DNA of 64,000 nucleotides, from positions 157,102,875-157,166,874 of the forward strand of contig CP136062.1 in NCBI GenBank assembly GCA_032622095.1. Direction: 5' to 3'. Positions 42,101 through 48,165 of the stretch are shown here, in pieces. Source of the stretch: Siphonodentalium dalli (lineage: Eukaryota > Mollusca > Scaphopoda > Gadilida > Siphonodentaliidae). Made by a program: the position numbers and the translations under genes. The notes beneath the pieces are model-generated. The model searched no databases. It was not told where the DNA came from and was given only the letters and a program-made list of their open reading frames with translations. Numbering within the stretch: position 1 is the stretch's first letter; each line of letters opens with the position of its first letter.

Positions 42101-43460
42101 CCAGGACTGCTGAAACATACATGTAGCTCTTCTAAAGTCTTACATGCTAAAGACTGGACAATAAAGCATGAAGTGTGATTCACGCTGTTTCGACTGCGAC
42201 AGATGCAATACGAATTATCTTGCTAATGATTACTATCTATATACGTATCCCATGTAACAAGGACTCTTGACACGATCACTATTGAAATATTTAAAGTTCG
42301 ATATAGTTTCACACAGCTTGTCTTACTTTGGTAGACCATTTCTGATTAACTTATAGCCAGCATACTGTTGTGAAAAGGCGATATTATACCAACATTCCCG
42401 CTATTTGTTTTTACCAATTAATAATGTTCACACAATGGTAAGATTGTTTTTTGTTTAGTTGGGATTTTACATCGTTTTAGTCGTTAGGCCACATCACGAG
42501 GAAGATAGACTGAATCAGAATCAAACAAGGCAACTGTGTATAGACGTAACCGTGAAGAAGACTAAAATGAAACTAAATATTTGCAAATAAAAATACCCAA
42601 ATCAGAGCGAGAGTGCTCGGTTGGGGTCAGAACCATTAAGAAACTGACCAGTGTGCAAACACATAAAAAACAGACTATCCAAAAAAAGAAGAAGCAGTAA
42701 CACTGCTTTGAGAACAGCCACAATGGTAAGACTCAGTGACAAGGCATTGTATATTTTAGTACATATTCCTCTGTACTTATAGTATGTGACCATGTAGCAA
42801 CCATTTCTCATAGCAGCATGGGGATAGATAAAACAAGACTATCTAATGGGATAAATATGTATATTGTCGGTACATCTTATTACAGGAACTGGCAACATTA
42901 TCCAGCTGGAAATGTCCACAATGACTTGCACCAACGACACAACAACAACGACGACGACGAAAACAACAACAACGTCGACAACAACAACAACGATGACGAC
43001 AACTTCGACAACAACAACTACAACGACCACACCGGTACCGACAGTACCCGGGATTATGAAGCCAGACCAGGCGAAGATGATGAAACATTGTCTGTGCAAA
43101 CATATCACAACGACTCAGAAACCAACAACAACACCAGTTCCAACAACACCTGTCCCAAGCTCCACTTTATCCACTACTATGCTTCATCCTACCACCCAGT
43201 CGCCACCAACAACAACAGTCGACCAAATTAAGGCGATGCAAAAAGCCATCGTAGATCATCTGCTGTTGGACAGGAAAACCCTCAGTAAATATCGCCGGAA
43301 GCAGTTCACAGCGCCGGACACCGAGTCATCCAACAACCTGGCTGGGTCCGTCTCTGTTATTGGCTTGTTTTCTGTCGTGGGACTTCCGGTTCTGATGGAT
43401 GCGATCACCGTAGCGTATTTCGTGTGGAAGAAACTGAAAGCGATTGCGTTGCCCACTTGA
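2926..43460 (+). CDS. Gene A: multi-exon CTLD/WSC/CBM14 mucin-like transmembrane receptor (5' incomplete)
   Basis: Composite of 15 exons: 2926-3183, 3560-3757, 4635-4883, 9698-9889, 13416-13634, 15736-15920, 17972-18095, 18576-18695, 20580-20738, 23583-23708, 25198-25359, 26029-26151, 33695-33757, 41339-41554, 42886-43460 (stop TGA). All have AG/GT borders and the phases join to 988 residues without a stop. Domains by residue of this partial protein: CTLD-A second half 1-80, CTLD-B about 98-231, CTLD-C about 237-370, shortened CTLD-D 373-474, WSC1 476-567, WSC2 569-663, four-Cys module 664-704, linker 705-725, CBM14-like 726-797, Thr-rich stalk about 810-900, transmembrane helix about 952-978 with a short basic cytoplasmic end. 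Known of the families: CTLD, WSC and CBM14 bind glycans or chitin outside the cell. Inferred: a type I surface glycan receptor. Start, signal peptide and the first half of CTLD-A are not in the window. Whether all exons share one transcript needs RNA evidence. Confidence 0.8.
3560..3757 (+). CDS. Gene A exon: N-terminal half of CTLD-B
   Basis: Exon between AG at 3558-3559 and GTGAGT at 3758. It opens with the split codon for Asp and DCNATAFNAATAG, then enters the CTLD at GSACYYGF, with ASALCEAGNAHLLALETKSEW, the helix-2 region typical of the fold (C, then hLh then E at the usual spacing). Phase 1-1, 198 bp. It pairs with the exon at 4635, the split codon giving Tyr. An NAT N-glycosylation sequon is present. 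Confidence 0.82.
4635..4883 (+). CDS. Gene A exon: C-terminal half of CTLD-B
   Basis: AG at 4633-4634, donor GTGGGT at 4884. Encodes NTWLAVRYD, then MEWYWDD (the WxW core), a Cys pair and AYTICEME, closing the CTLD. The loop that would hold EPN/QPD reads QWLIPASGSTETC, so canonical mannose or galactose coordination is absent. 249 bp, phase 1-1. A 4.8-kb intron follows. Confidence 0.82.
4884..9697. other. Intron of gene A (4.8 kb)
   Basis: AT-rich intron. Apart from a degenerate dispersed repeat around 7950-8700 I see no gene, RNA or transposon coding sequence in it. Confidence 0.5.
7950..8700. repeat. Degenerate internally repeated dispersed element
   Basis: Phrases such as gttatcatctggacaa recur at about 8201, 8310, 8466 and 8636 with related flanks (ACTTGACC, CTGTGTCTCAAATGTGA). 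The block ends in catacggacggtcg followed by gattatgatagtcc. Such CAAGTTATT..CCGGACA repeats are, in my recollection, common in molluscan genomes. A 97-codon ORF at 8116-8409 lies inside it and is not taken as a gene. Confidence 0.45.
9698..9889 (+). CDS. Gene A exon: N-terminal half of CTLD-C
   Basis: AG at 9696-9697, donor GTAAGT at 9890; 192 bp, phase 1-1. Starts GCDRSFSVQYKDRY, then GSCYYSF, ARALCRSAGTNLLFLED, the same layout as CTLD-B. The upstream split codon (g + ga) gives Gly and joins in frame to the exon ending at 4883. Confidence 0.8.
10663..10683. repeat. Homopolymer G21
   Basis: Uninterrupted run of 21 G. A C11 run lies 220 bp downstream at 10902-10912. Both lie in a gene A intron. 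Assembly length of such runs is uncertain. Confidence 0.9.
11401..11579. mobile_element. Foldback (MITE-like) element
   Basis: Near-perfect inverted repeat with arms of about 80 bp, from attggatagatcagctcact to the complementary ..tatgatctatccaat. The tightest inner stem is GGGAGTGATAAACTCTACTC. The loop is only about 16 bp. No coding capacity. Confidence 0.75.
12159..12353. repeat. Left copy of a 195-bp direct repeat
   Basis: Starts ATGGGCATCACAAAACATCA and ends TCGGTAATAGT. The same sequence, about 80-85% similar by eye, recurs 505 bp downstream at 12664-12855. The pair flanks about 310 bp belonging to another dispersed repeat. Confidence 0.75.
12385..12660. repeat. Dispersed repeat family R1, copy 1
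   Basis: Begins GCACATTATCTGCTTATA. It contains a palindromic gtctcattatgagtcgattc core, the phrase TTTAACATGTGTTTTCACTG and ends near AAGATATGTTG. A second copy is at 44892-45237 and a weak third trace at about 25000-25140. Confidence 0.7.
12664..12855. repeat. Right copy of the 195-bp direct repeat
   Basis: Partner of 12159-12353. It ends TCGGCAATAGT and leads directly into the 24-bp minisatellite. Confidence 0.75.
12860..13073. repeat. 24-bp minisatellite, 9 units
   Basis: Unit gacgctaacctctctcacgt plus tatc, nine copies, one shortened to 22 bp. Because 24 is a multiple of three it is open in several frames and makes artefactual ORFs on both strands. It lies 342 bp upstream of a CTLD-C exon. 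Confidence 0.92.
13416..13634 (+). CDS. Gene A exon: C-terminal half of CTLD-C
   Basis: AG at 13414-13415, donor GTGAGT at 13635; 219 bp, phase 1-1. Encodes RVWLGLRYD, VRWYWDDGA, IHWSPSDPGSECG and AAHVICEA. The two disulphide Cys positions of a CTLD are present; the SDPGS loop replaces EPN. It lies 342 bp downstream of a 24-bp minisatellite. The final t joins gc of the exon at 15736 to give Cys. Confidence 0.82.
13635..15735. other. Intron of gene A (2.1 kb)
   Basis: Non-coding. At about 14820-14960 it carries a stretch ending in ggacagacagatagatggac and TTTTATATATA, which looks like the 3' tail of a retroposon; I cannot name the family. Confidence 0.4.
15736..15920 (+). CDS. Gene A exon: N-terminal half of CTLD-D
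   Basis: AG at 15734-15735, donor GTAAGT at 15921. Enters in phase 1 and leaves in phase 0, the only asymmetric junction in the gene. Encodes WPNRNLPSVSGSCLRLYD, ALDARNYCESRSSHLASWHT and ends EEMIAKQ. The last part of this exon, with its donor, is repeated twice more downstream at 132-bp spacing (see separate entry). Confidence 0.78.
15847..16190 (+). repeat. 132-bp triplication of a CTLD-D exon end and its splice donor
   Basis: The phrase cacctggctagctggcacac begins at 15855, 15987 and (as catctggttagctggcacac) 16119, exactly 132 bp apart. Copy 1 is the functional exon end and donor CAA|GTAAGT. Copy 2 keeps an open reading frame (HLASWHTTPDTAAITREL then LTKQ) and a good donor CAA|GTGAGT. 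Copy 3 is degraded. No obvious acceptor precedes copy 2, so its use as an exon is unproven. Confidence 0.88.
15921..17971. other. Intron of gene A (2.05 kb)
   Basis: Begins with the two extra exon-end copies. The remainder is AT-rich with no supported gene. Confidence 0.5.
17972..18095 (+). CDS. Gene A exon: shortened C-terminal half of CTLD-D
   Basis: AG at 17970-17971, donor GTGAGC at 18096; enters in phase 0, leaves in phase 1. Encodes AFIGLNDIAHEGCLRWTDNS, a clear WIGLND..EG..W core, then only about 24 more residues before the donor. The terminal WxxxxC...CE segment of a CTLD is missing. Either the domain is truncated or an unseen small exon lies in 18096-18575. The acceptor has a poor pyrimidine tract, but it is the only nearby AG in the right phase. 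Confidence 0.65.
18576..18695 (+). CDS. Gene A exon: WSC1, first half
   Basis: Strong acceptor (tttcctcccacag) and donor GTGAGT at 18696; 120 bp, phase 1-1. Encodes LHYIGCYRDNTDRDLRG and NACADLCRNK, the opening of a WSC domain (YIGCY.D...R.L.G...C...C). The split codon at its end gives Gly. WSC domains are Cys-rich extracellular modules thought to bind carbohydrate. Confidence 0.85.
18925..19030. repeat. Short member of the TTGGCCAA-rich dispersed family R2
   Basis: Contains gttcacgctggccgg, ttggccattttttagaa and ggatcgtcgatcgaaa. These resemble the better preserved copies at 24023-24220 and 27141-27330. Confidence 0.4.
20580..20738 (+). CDS. Gene A exon: WSC1, second half
   Basis: AG at 20578-20579, donor GTGAGT at 20739; 159 bp, phase 1-1. 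Encodes FRFFGLQFRKECRCGQTYG, EADCSMSCSGD, KVCGGPYANSIYDL, the standard WSC second half (GLQ...C.CG...C...C.GD...CGG...S.Y). It is the most divergent of the three WSC second halves here. Confidence 0.85.
21660..21684. repeat. (AT)n microsatellite
   Basis: About 12 uninterrupted AT units. Confidence 0.9.
22254..22342. repeat. Interrupted hairpin
   Basis: CAGATGTATC pairs with GATACATCTG at the base and GCTACCTGTT with AACAGGTAGC nearer the loop. Probably a small foldback element. Confidence 0.6.
23583..23708 (+). CDS. Gene A exon: WSC2, first half
   Basis: AG at 23581-23582, donor GTAAGT at 23709; 126 bp, phase 1-1. Encodes GSYPLQYIGCYSDRSDRDLD and LNACADICRDK. The split codon with the next exon is TGT (Cys), where WSC1 has Gly, giving this domain one more Cys. 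It has a same-length paralogue at 52870-52995. Confidence 0.87.
24023..24220. repeat. Dispersed family R2, copy
   Basis: Starts GGTTCACGCTGTCGGTGGCC, has repeated TTGGCCAA motifs, then gaaactggaaacggaaatcg and aacacgcgggtttca. It shares this order with 27141-27330. Confidence 0.55.
24524..24894 (+). mobile_element. piggyBac-like MITE, copy A (plus orientation)
   Basis: TTAA at both ends. The left terminus is degraded (CCCCTTATCCAACA); the right terminus reads TGTTGGGTAAAGGGTTAA. Internally one palindrome is shortened. At 371 bp it is the most diverged of the five full copies. Confidence 0.8.
25198..25359 (+). CDS. Gene A exon: WSC2, second half
   Basis: AG at 25196-25197, donor GTGAGT at 25360; 162 bp, phase 1-1. 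Encodes FRFAGLQYGSQCFCGQTYG, EADCSIACPGDPNVMCGG and ANSMYDLA. Paralogue at 56150-56311 has the same length and most of the same residues. Confidence 0.87.
25360..26028. other. Intron of gene A (0.67 kb)
   Basis: Non-coding, AT-rich. A 112-codon minus-strand ORF crosses it and resembles nothing I know. Confidence 0.4.
26029..26151 (+). CDS. Gene A exon: four-cysteine module (unnamed)
   Basis: AG at 26027-26028, donor GTGAGT at 26152; 123 bp, phase 1-1. Encodes SLPEPVQTNDCYVL, VPCCDVPMAPVTSVLCEYG: four Cys in the pattern C-x(n)-CC-x(n)-C. I do not recognise a named domain. A 123-bp paralogue at 58070 keeps the four Cys and the LPEPVQT, APVTSVLCEYG segments, so it is a real constrained exon. 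It sits between WSC2 and the chitin-binding exon. Confidence 0.8.
27141..27330. repeat. Dispersed family R2, copy
   Basis: Order matches 24023-24220: GTTCGCGCTGTC, tandem TTGGCC motifs, aaatggaaatcgaattc, gaacacgtgagtttc. A fragment also lies at about 27900-28030. Confidence 0.55.
28434..28740 (+). repeat. Left member of a distant inverted repeat pair
   Basis: CATTAAAGTCGCCGTCGCGA at about 28518 occurs as its reverse complement near 32585. The GTGACGTCATAGAGGACC segment here matches the complement of ggtcctctattacgtcac near 32395. The partners lie on opposite strands about 4 kb apart, with the hAT relic between them. Confidence 0.5.
28956..29030. repeat. Hairpin
   Basis: GATCATGCCATGAAT pairs with ATTCGTGGCATGATC across a loop of about 25 bp. 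Confidence 0.6.
29960..30175. repeat. GAGATC/TCTCGAGAT-rich simple-sequence block
   Basis: About 200 bp in which variants of CTCGAGAT, CTTGAGAT and GATCTCAA recur every 10-25 bp on both strands without a fixed period. It is strongly self-complementary. The element type is not recognised. Confidence 0.7.
30301..31881 (-). mobile_element. Decayed hAT DNA transposon
   Basis: Bounded by CATGGGCGTAGCCAG and its inverted complement CTGGCTACGCCCATG, the (C)GGGCGTAGCCA type of terminus common in hAT elements. The minus strand encodes a hAT dimerisation fragment near the left end. Most of the transposase is unreadable. Flanking 8-mers (atagactt, atagtact) are only partly alike, so the target duplication is uncertain. 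Confidence 0.75.
30839..31045 (-). pseudogene. hAT transposase C-terminal dimerisation domain fragment
   Basis: The minus-strand translation contains YPNLYALLKLVCTTPATSCE and CERSFSAMRRLSNYI, the conserved hAT C-terminal dimerisation motif (SCECERSFSAMRRL). A stop follows LSSL. The N-terminal zinc finger and catalytic core are not recoverable by eye. It is a relic of the element that spans it. Confidence 0.82.
32380..32610 (-). repeat. Right member of a distant inverted repeat pair
   Basis: See 28434-28740. Similarity is patchy between the two anchors, so these are probably two old insertions of one family in opposite orientation. Confidence 0.5.
33695..33757 (+). CDS. Gene A exon: 63-bp linker
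   Basis: Pyrimidine-rich acceptor ending at 33694 and donor GTGAGC at 33758. Encodes IAPPLVADAIMVDNCNGMQS. A 63-bp paralogue at 60590 (IAPPLVSDVIMVEHCNGMKS) in the same phase and order confirms it. Introns of 7.5 kb on both sides make it easy to miss. Confidence 0.78.
34964..35411 (+). repeat. 5' LTR of the Gypsy element
   Basis: 448 bp, TGTGAG..CTCACA. Its extent was set by comparison with the 3' LTR and with the solo LTR at 54713, which alone preserves the matching left end. Confidence 0.85.
35198..35372 (+). promoter_or_regulatory. LTR TATA box and polyadenylation signal
   Basis: TATATAAG at 35198-35205 and AATAAA at 35367-35372, in the order expected for U3 promoter and R polyadenylation signal. 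The same pair occurs in the 3' LTR (AATAAA at 40682-40687). Confidence 0.6.
35412..35440 (+). other. Candidate primer-binding site region
   Basis: TGGTACCGTGAAC lies 9 bp after the 5' LTR, the place expected for a tRNA primer-binding site. I could not match it to a tRNA. Confidence 0.3.
35598..35771 (+). repeat. 29-bp tandem repeat in the Gypsy leader, 6 units
   Basis: Unit aacccttcggacacacagga followed by ccgcacacc, six copies with few changes, between the primer-binding region and gag. Confidence 0.9.
36024..36452 (+). CDS. Leader ORF of the Gypsy element (142 codons, unknown)
   Basis: Open frame upstream of gag. Near its N-terminus is a hydrophobic stretch (FSMFLLLLFFTWVMD) followed by a Thr/Pro-rich segment and several Cys. 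It resembles a secreted or membrane-anchored polypeptide, but I recognise no family. It may equally be a chance ORF in the leader. Confidence 0.3.
   Translation: MLSNCTPPIFSMFLLLLFFTWVMDTSPDSTTPTLPTHPTTIHASNDQPIPPTSHKQHSVLNCKTDCRYALPHQITLSPQLIKYCNPIRIDITHDTICLYVRCMITNNYSGHTLDSWNEWHTFPAHFTDYPKLIVNSIVVAIP
36723..37735 (+). pseudogene. Gypsy gag, broken
   Basis: ATG at 36723; the early region reads YIIEPFDGKSDAFPQWV, a retrotransposon-gag opening. There is an in-frame TAA at 36915-36917, then a readable capsid-like stretch (LRAIRQRHAETIAMFAERI), a frameshift near 37250 and another before a CCHC zinc knuckle (C-x2-C-x4-H-x4-C) at 37654-37695. Function in the family: assembly of the particle and RNA binding. 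Confidence 0.8.
38341..40368 (+). pseudogene. Gypsy pol: protease, reverse transcriptase, partial RNase H (broken)
   Basis: Protease: LLDSGES (Asp codon 38371-38373) and later CILGRDF. RT covers about 39200-39950, with NYRLVIDLRKLND, YQRAPMGY, FVDD (near 39715-39723) and FLGHIISDKG. In motif A the position normally occupied by a catalytic Asp is Tyr (codon 39532-39534, FYLSNAYH), so this copy would be inactive. The connection region holds RRLLGILNFYR. RNase H begins at LTVDAAIHSIGAIL; a frameshift near 40280 and the LTR junction end it. No integrase. Confidence 0.9.
40336..40726 (+). repeat. 3' LTR of the Gypsy element, 5'-truncated
   Basis: Matches the 5' LTR from its base 35034 onward and lacks the preceding 70 bp or so. 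It abuts RNase H coding sequence directly, with ACAAACTC shared at the junction. Differences from the 5' LTR include a short indel block after ggagga(a) at about 40460-40485. Confidence 0.85.
41027..41284. mobile_element. Short TIR element (258 bp)
   Basis: Starts CAGTTCGAATTGAAATCCGA and ends with the complementary ..TGATTTCAATTCGAACTG, giving TIRs of about 24 bp. No coding capacity. It ends 54 bp before the CBM14 exon acceptor. Confidence 0.7.
41339..41554 (+). CDS. Gene A exon: CBM14/peritrophin-A-like chitin-binding domain
   Basis: AG at 41337-41338, donor GTGAGT at 41555; 216 bp, phase 1-1. Encodes NLCLEKCWSEMEGNFASC, then CDIYTECNGAETYSRVCPWG, EMFNTTSKVCEFS. The C..Y..C......CP.G..F.....C spacing is that of CBM14 (ChtBD2). 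Seven Cys are present. Known of the family: extracellular chitin binding. The paralogue at 61220 is nearly identical. Confidence 0.82.
41539..41605 (+). repeat. Two-unit precursor of the 33-bp splice-donor repeat (gene A)
   Basis: ATTACACGGACACGGGTGAG at the exon end is followed about 33 bp later by ATTACACGGGCGGGTGGT. It corresponds to the start of the ten-unit array in gene B. Confidence 0.7.
42468..42720. repeat. Dispersed SINE-like family R3, copy 1
   Basis: TACATCGTTTTAGTCGTTAGGCCA(catcacga) and later AAGAAACTGACCAGTGTGCA match 49757-50000 in the same order. A shorter match is at 57075. No tRNA-like promoter was identified, so SINE status is a guess. Confidence 0.5.
42886..43460 (+). 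CDS. Gene A terminal exon: Thr-rich stalk, transmembrane helix, stop
   Basis: AG at 42884-42885; open to TGA at 43458-43460. After TGNIIQLEMSTMTC comes a long ACA/ACG-coded Thr run broken by Ser, Met, Lys and Pro, a typical O-glycosylated stalk. A short CLCK segment and a second TTTPVP stretch follow. The membrane-proximal region DHLLLDRKTLSKYRRK precedes a roughly 27-residue hydrophobic helix (SVSVIGLFSVVGL then VLMDAITVAYFVW) and a KKLK basic end. I associate this tail type with molluscan type I membrane proteins (from memory, not searched). No clear AATAAA was seen close downstream. Confidence 0.85.
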
Positions 43461-43878
43461 GATAAACTTAGTGTCAAACAGACTATCTAGATCATTTATT
43501 GTAGAGTACTGTCATTACAGTAAGACTACACTTTAAATAACGGGGGAAGATCGACTTCACAAACCCACACTAGGCACTGACAGCTAGCCGATTCGTTTCG
43601 AAATTCGACTCAATTCCTACAATAGACACTTTTTGCATAACGGACGACAACATATAATTATGACGAGTGGGGTACTACGTCACTCGAATTTGTGTTCTCT
43701 TTATTCGTTGTCATTTTCCCTATCCGTTGATACGATTATGGTTTTGGATTTCCAAGAACACTGACAATTACATCATACAGTAATAAGTTCTCGATCGTTT
43801 CTCAGCACCTCAATGTGGGAGATGAATCTATGATTATGTCCTTAAATTGTGATCGCCATATGGCTTAATTTTTATGTA

Positions 43879-44033
43879 TGGATTAGCTGTCATGTGGACT
43901 GTTTTTATGGAGATGTAACCGCGAGGTGAGAGGTCATATCATATGTAAAACCCGAAGGGTTTTACTTACATGTTATGACCACTCACCTCGCAGTTACATC
44001 TCCATAAAAACAGTCCACATGACAGTTAATCCT
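43879..44033. mobile_element. Foldback (MITE-like) element
   Basis: Arms of about 75 bp (GGATTAGCTGTCATGTGGAC.. and its complement) close on AAAACCCGAAGGGTTTTA. Nearly perfect pairing; no coding capacity. It lies about 420 bp after the gene A stop, so it could sit in the 3'UTR and fold in the transcript. Confidence 0.8.
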
Positions 44034-44891
44034 TATATTTATATACATTTAGCGAAAAAGCCACTTTTGTAAATGTATTTAAATCGAAAAGTGTATCGTG
44101 ACAAAACCAGCCCAAAATATCCCATAGCACCCTTGGCAAAAGTTAACAGGAACAATTTATCTTTATATTGAAACCCGATGATATATCAAGTGAATCCTGC
44201 GCGAGTCCAAATGCGCCCAAAACATTACGCGTTCGTCTTTCCAAAACCAATGACGAGTCGATGTAATTATGAGGCTGCAATTATGACCTCTTGTGCGTTC
44301 ACCGAGAAATAATGGCAACTAGCCACGTGGGCGCCGACCAATCGGAATGCCGACTTTAGTGATAATCACTTAGTATGTGAATATATAATCGTGGCAACCA
44401 TGGCATTCGTCGTCGTTAAGCTATGACCTGATACCAGCTTATAATTAATTAAATATAAAATAATCACGGCGCGCAGAACCATAATCCCCCTTATAGCGAG
44501 TGGCAACCACGATTGTCTCACACCCTGACTCGTAGTAATCAATTCTGCGAAAATAGTTTTGGACCGTGAGAATAAATTATGACTACAAATTGTTATTTGT
44601 AAAAGTTATAGTTATGCGAAAGGATGTGGATTTAGAATATGTGGAAAGGTGCCGATTCGCAGGCCTCTAAGCCGCTCATATTACAGGCGATACTAATCTC
44701 GTGTCTCAAGCCTACCCTACTAAAATGGGTTTCTGTAATTTGACTTGAAAAAAGAGCCGGTAAATATCTGCCGGCTCATTATTCTGTAATATTACGGTCT
44801 CGGGGTTAACAAACAACAAAATATAAAACTAACTGACTGTATATTAACAGGACTTTGGTTCGACAGTTTCAACCCGTTCTCCCGAAAACCG

Positions 44892-45237
44892 GCACATTTA
44901 TCTGCTTATAATATAACTTGTTTAGGTAGATACTCTGTTTAGAATCGACTCATTTTGAGTCAATAACGTGCTGAAAATTAGAAATGTTAGTAACATTATC
45001 GACTCATAATGAGGCGATTCTAAGCAGATTATGTTCGGACAATGACAGAGACAAGCCAACTCACGACTTCGCAGGTGTACGCTCTTTAACATGTGTTTTC
45101 ACTGTGACCCGCGCCATAAAACAAAGTAAAGTGTACGAGTCCATTATCTGCTTATTTCAGAATCAAATAATCACATTATGTAACTACCTTACTTTATGGG
45201 TCGATTATGTGCGTATTTCCGCGAGGATATGTTGTCA
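44892..45237. repeat. Dispersed repeat family R1, copy 2
   Basis: Same order of segments as 12385-12660: GCACATTTATCTGCTTATAA, a GACTCATAATGAGGCGATTC palindromic core, TTTAACATGTGTTTTCACTG, GAGGATATGTTG. It has an internal extra 60 bp or so. Confidence 0.7.
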
Positions 45238-45238
45238 G

Positions 45239-45480
45239 TTTATGGAACAGTGATATATGAACGGACTAATGTTCATACACACCACGGTTGTACGTGTTGT
45301 AATTTTACACGACAATAGTTCCATATTTTACGGAATAATGATATATGAATGAACTAATGTTCATATACATGACGGTTGTAAATGCCAAAATTGTACAGCA
45401 CCTTGTTTCCTGATTTTACGAAACAACGATTCGTGCATGAAACAAGTAATGTCCACATATATGACAATTTCAATTTCCGT
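45239..45480. repeat. Degenerate tandem repeat, about 90 bp, 3 units
   Basis: Each unit begins near tttNNggaa(c/t)a, then gatatatgaacg(g)actaatgttcata and a TGACGGTTGTA segment. The third unit is weak. Confidence 0.6.
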
Positions 45481-47984
45481 AATTTTAGAAAGTACTGTTG
45501 ACTATATTTCCCTATTCGCCAATGTCTATCCTAGTATATAGCAACATATGTGGGCATAAACGAGCAGAGCAGTTAATTACAATTAGGGGGGTTCGATTAA
45601 TAAAACTAAAACTAATAAAACTAACTATGCCCGCCAAGGCTATGATTGTCTGTGCTGCATGCGGGGAAATATTATCCAGTAGTCAGACAGTCATGTACTA
45701 TTTCCAAACACGTGCATCGTAATACAGCGATATCGTGAGCTGTCAATTACACATTTAAGTGAGTATTAAATCAGGTGTGTTACAATTCACAAATTGGATA
45801 GGTGTTGTCTGGTGTTTATCAACACACTATAGTTATACCAACACACCGTGTTGACTGTTAAATTCTGACAATGATTGAGGGCCGAAGGTAGAAGCATTTA
45901 CTTTAAAGCTACAACGTACGCACAAGAGTGGACCGATGATGATTTGCAGTTTAACGAGGAAAGAGACGGTTGGAATTCTTATGTTAAACAACACTGATAT
46001 TTATTTGAAAATGTTTGTGTCTGCTATCAGTTGTGTCTACATGTATAATACATTGACCAAACTTGCTGTAGCTATTTCTTAGTGTGCCCAGAAACATGCA
46101 ACCATTGCCTGTACACGCATCTAAGAGCACATAATTGTTAACAACAATATGTCATGTCAGGTCCGAACTTTTCTCGGGCCGAAAAATGAGAGAGGGCTGA
46201 GAGGCTTGACCACACATTCGTCTATAGCCACATAATTTATTTTAGATCTACTTTTTAAGGCTGGACCGAAAAGTGGCCCAAATGATGCTAGGCCAGAAAA
46301 TATCGAGCGTTGGGGAAAATGACCCACACATTAGCGTCCTCAGTGAACTGGGACGAACATGTATTGGGATGAATTAAAAATAATGTGTCGAAATAGGGAT
46401 AGACGAAATTTCCTGAACATGACAGGAACAGTTCAGATTATTGTTTTTCTAAATTCAATGACGCGAATGAATCGTTGCGCGCAATACGAAACGGCAGTAG
46501 CTCATTTGATCATCAAACATTATACAAAGGTGATTTGGTAGTGGGGACAATGTAAGTCGATATTATCACGAAATACGGAAATTCAGACCGCATATACTCT
46601 GACGAATCTGATCGAAGTGACAACACTTTTTCTGCTGTTTTCAACTTTCCGTCGAGGAATCAGACAAACGCTCTTTGTTCAAACTATATTATAAATAAAC
46701 TAACAATAAATACTCATTCCCGTTGCGCGTTGAAGACAAAATCGGGCCCGTATAAGTCACTCCCTTGTATATTGAAGTTACATGGCGGTGCGATGTCTGA
46801 CATATTCGCTTCTGCTACTACCCGTGCCAGTTCGGGTGATAAAAGTAGGTTAAGTAGATCAATACGTTAACCACTTTCACAACAGGCGCAACATTAAATA
46901 TCGTATACGAGTGCTGCTCTCAACTGTATGAGAGTCAGAAAGCTCACTCTTAGCCGGTCGTTTCATACTGCTACATAGATATACCGAAGACTTATTCAAG
47001 TCAAATGATTTAAAACGAATTCTCAAGCACAAAACAATAGAAATATACAATTCCCTTAACTGATAATATATTCCTGATTTGGTAAATACAGATATTTGTT
47101 CTCACTTATTTGGGACAAAATACTGGAATGTGCCAAAGATTGGTATAAAACAGAAAAAACGGAATGGGGCTCATGGGTTGCGGATCCATCATTACCTGGG
47201 ATGTGGGCATAGCAAAATCTCAACCACGGAGCCAGATATTTGATCCGGACACTCGGAAGCCTCTCGGTGAGATTTTTCCATCCCACACCCCAAGCCATGA
47301 TGGATAATATTTATCTTCACATATCCAACATTCAATACCGTCGGATGTTCGCACCGATTGAAATTTAAAAAATACGTATGCTAAGGAACTTTTAGTCCAT
47401 CACGTCCATGTAGTGCCAACACAGCAAGTTTCTCCAACGCAGAAGAGTCGGAGATATCGCGGGTCTCAACACTGCTCTTCTACTATTTAATGTTTTGTGA
47501 AAATAAACCGTGACCTGTGTCTCTGAAATATCTGTTAACTGCACCAAAGCATCAAGGCGTCACTGGCCCGATCCGGATCGGTTTGACAGATTGTAGCATT
47601 ACTTTGAAGTGTCTTATCAATGACAAATATAGAAGGTTTTGTAATAGTCTGGTCGAAGCTTGAAACTGAGGAAATTTCCCAGCATCATTTAAACTAGGTG
47701 ATTCATACGACCAGTTATTGTATTTGGTTTGATTTGTCATAGAAAAAGCAAAACATCGACAACTACCCTTATAATTATGGTAGGGCCAAAGACTTGAACA
47801 TAGCCTAAGCAGTGACCCATGTAGCAACAGCTCGTAGAGCCTGGCGGTAACTCCCCATAGTGAAGTGAGACAAGCACAAATACGATTGGCTTCAACACTC
47901 ATCAAGACTGACACAAAATACAGGATATAACAGAAACATCAAACATGTACGTGAACAAACAGAACACAATACTTCACACATCAG

Positions 47985-48165
47985 ACCATGAGCTAAACCA
48001 TACCACAGGTTGATGCCTCACGTGGTAAGGCCGCCATAGCAGCACCATGACTCCTACATCACACCTCACGACATGCACACCGTGGCAAACACGGTGCACA
48101 TAAGGTTATTCTTAGCCCTCGCAATTGGGCTAATCATATTCTACCCTGGTCCACACGGGGAGGTT
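47985..48165 (-). repeat. Inverted repeat pair, left arm
   Basis: The reverse complement (accacgtgaggcatcaacc, gtgatgtaggagtcatgg, ccgtgtttgccacggtg, aattgcgagggctaagaat) matches 49028-49230 in order, with many substitutions. Confidence 0.6.

Noticed and set aside
42839-43108. Minus-strand ORFs rich in Val or Cys opposite the stalk exon
   Set aside because: Shadows of the (ACA/ACG) Thr-coding repeat on the other strand.
47552-47914. 120-codon minus-strand ORF
   Set aside because: No recognised motif; adjacent to an old inverted repeat; likely chance.
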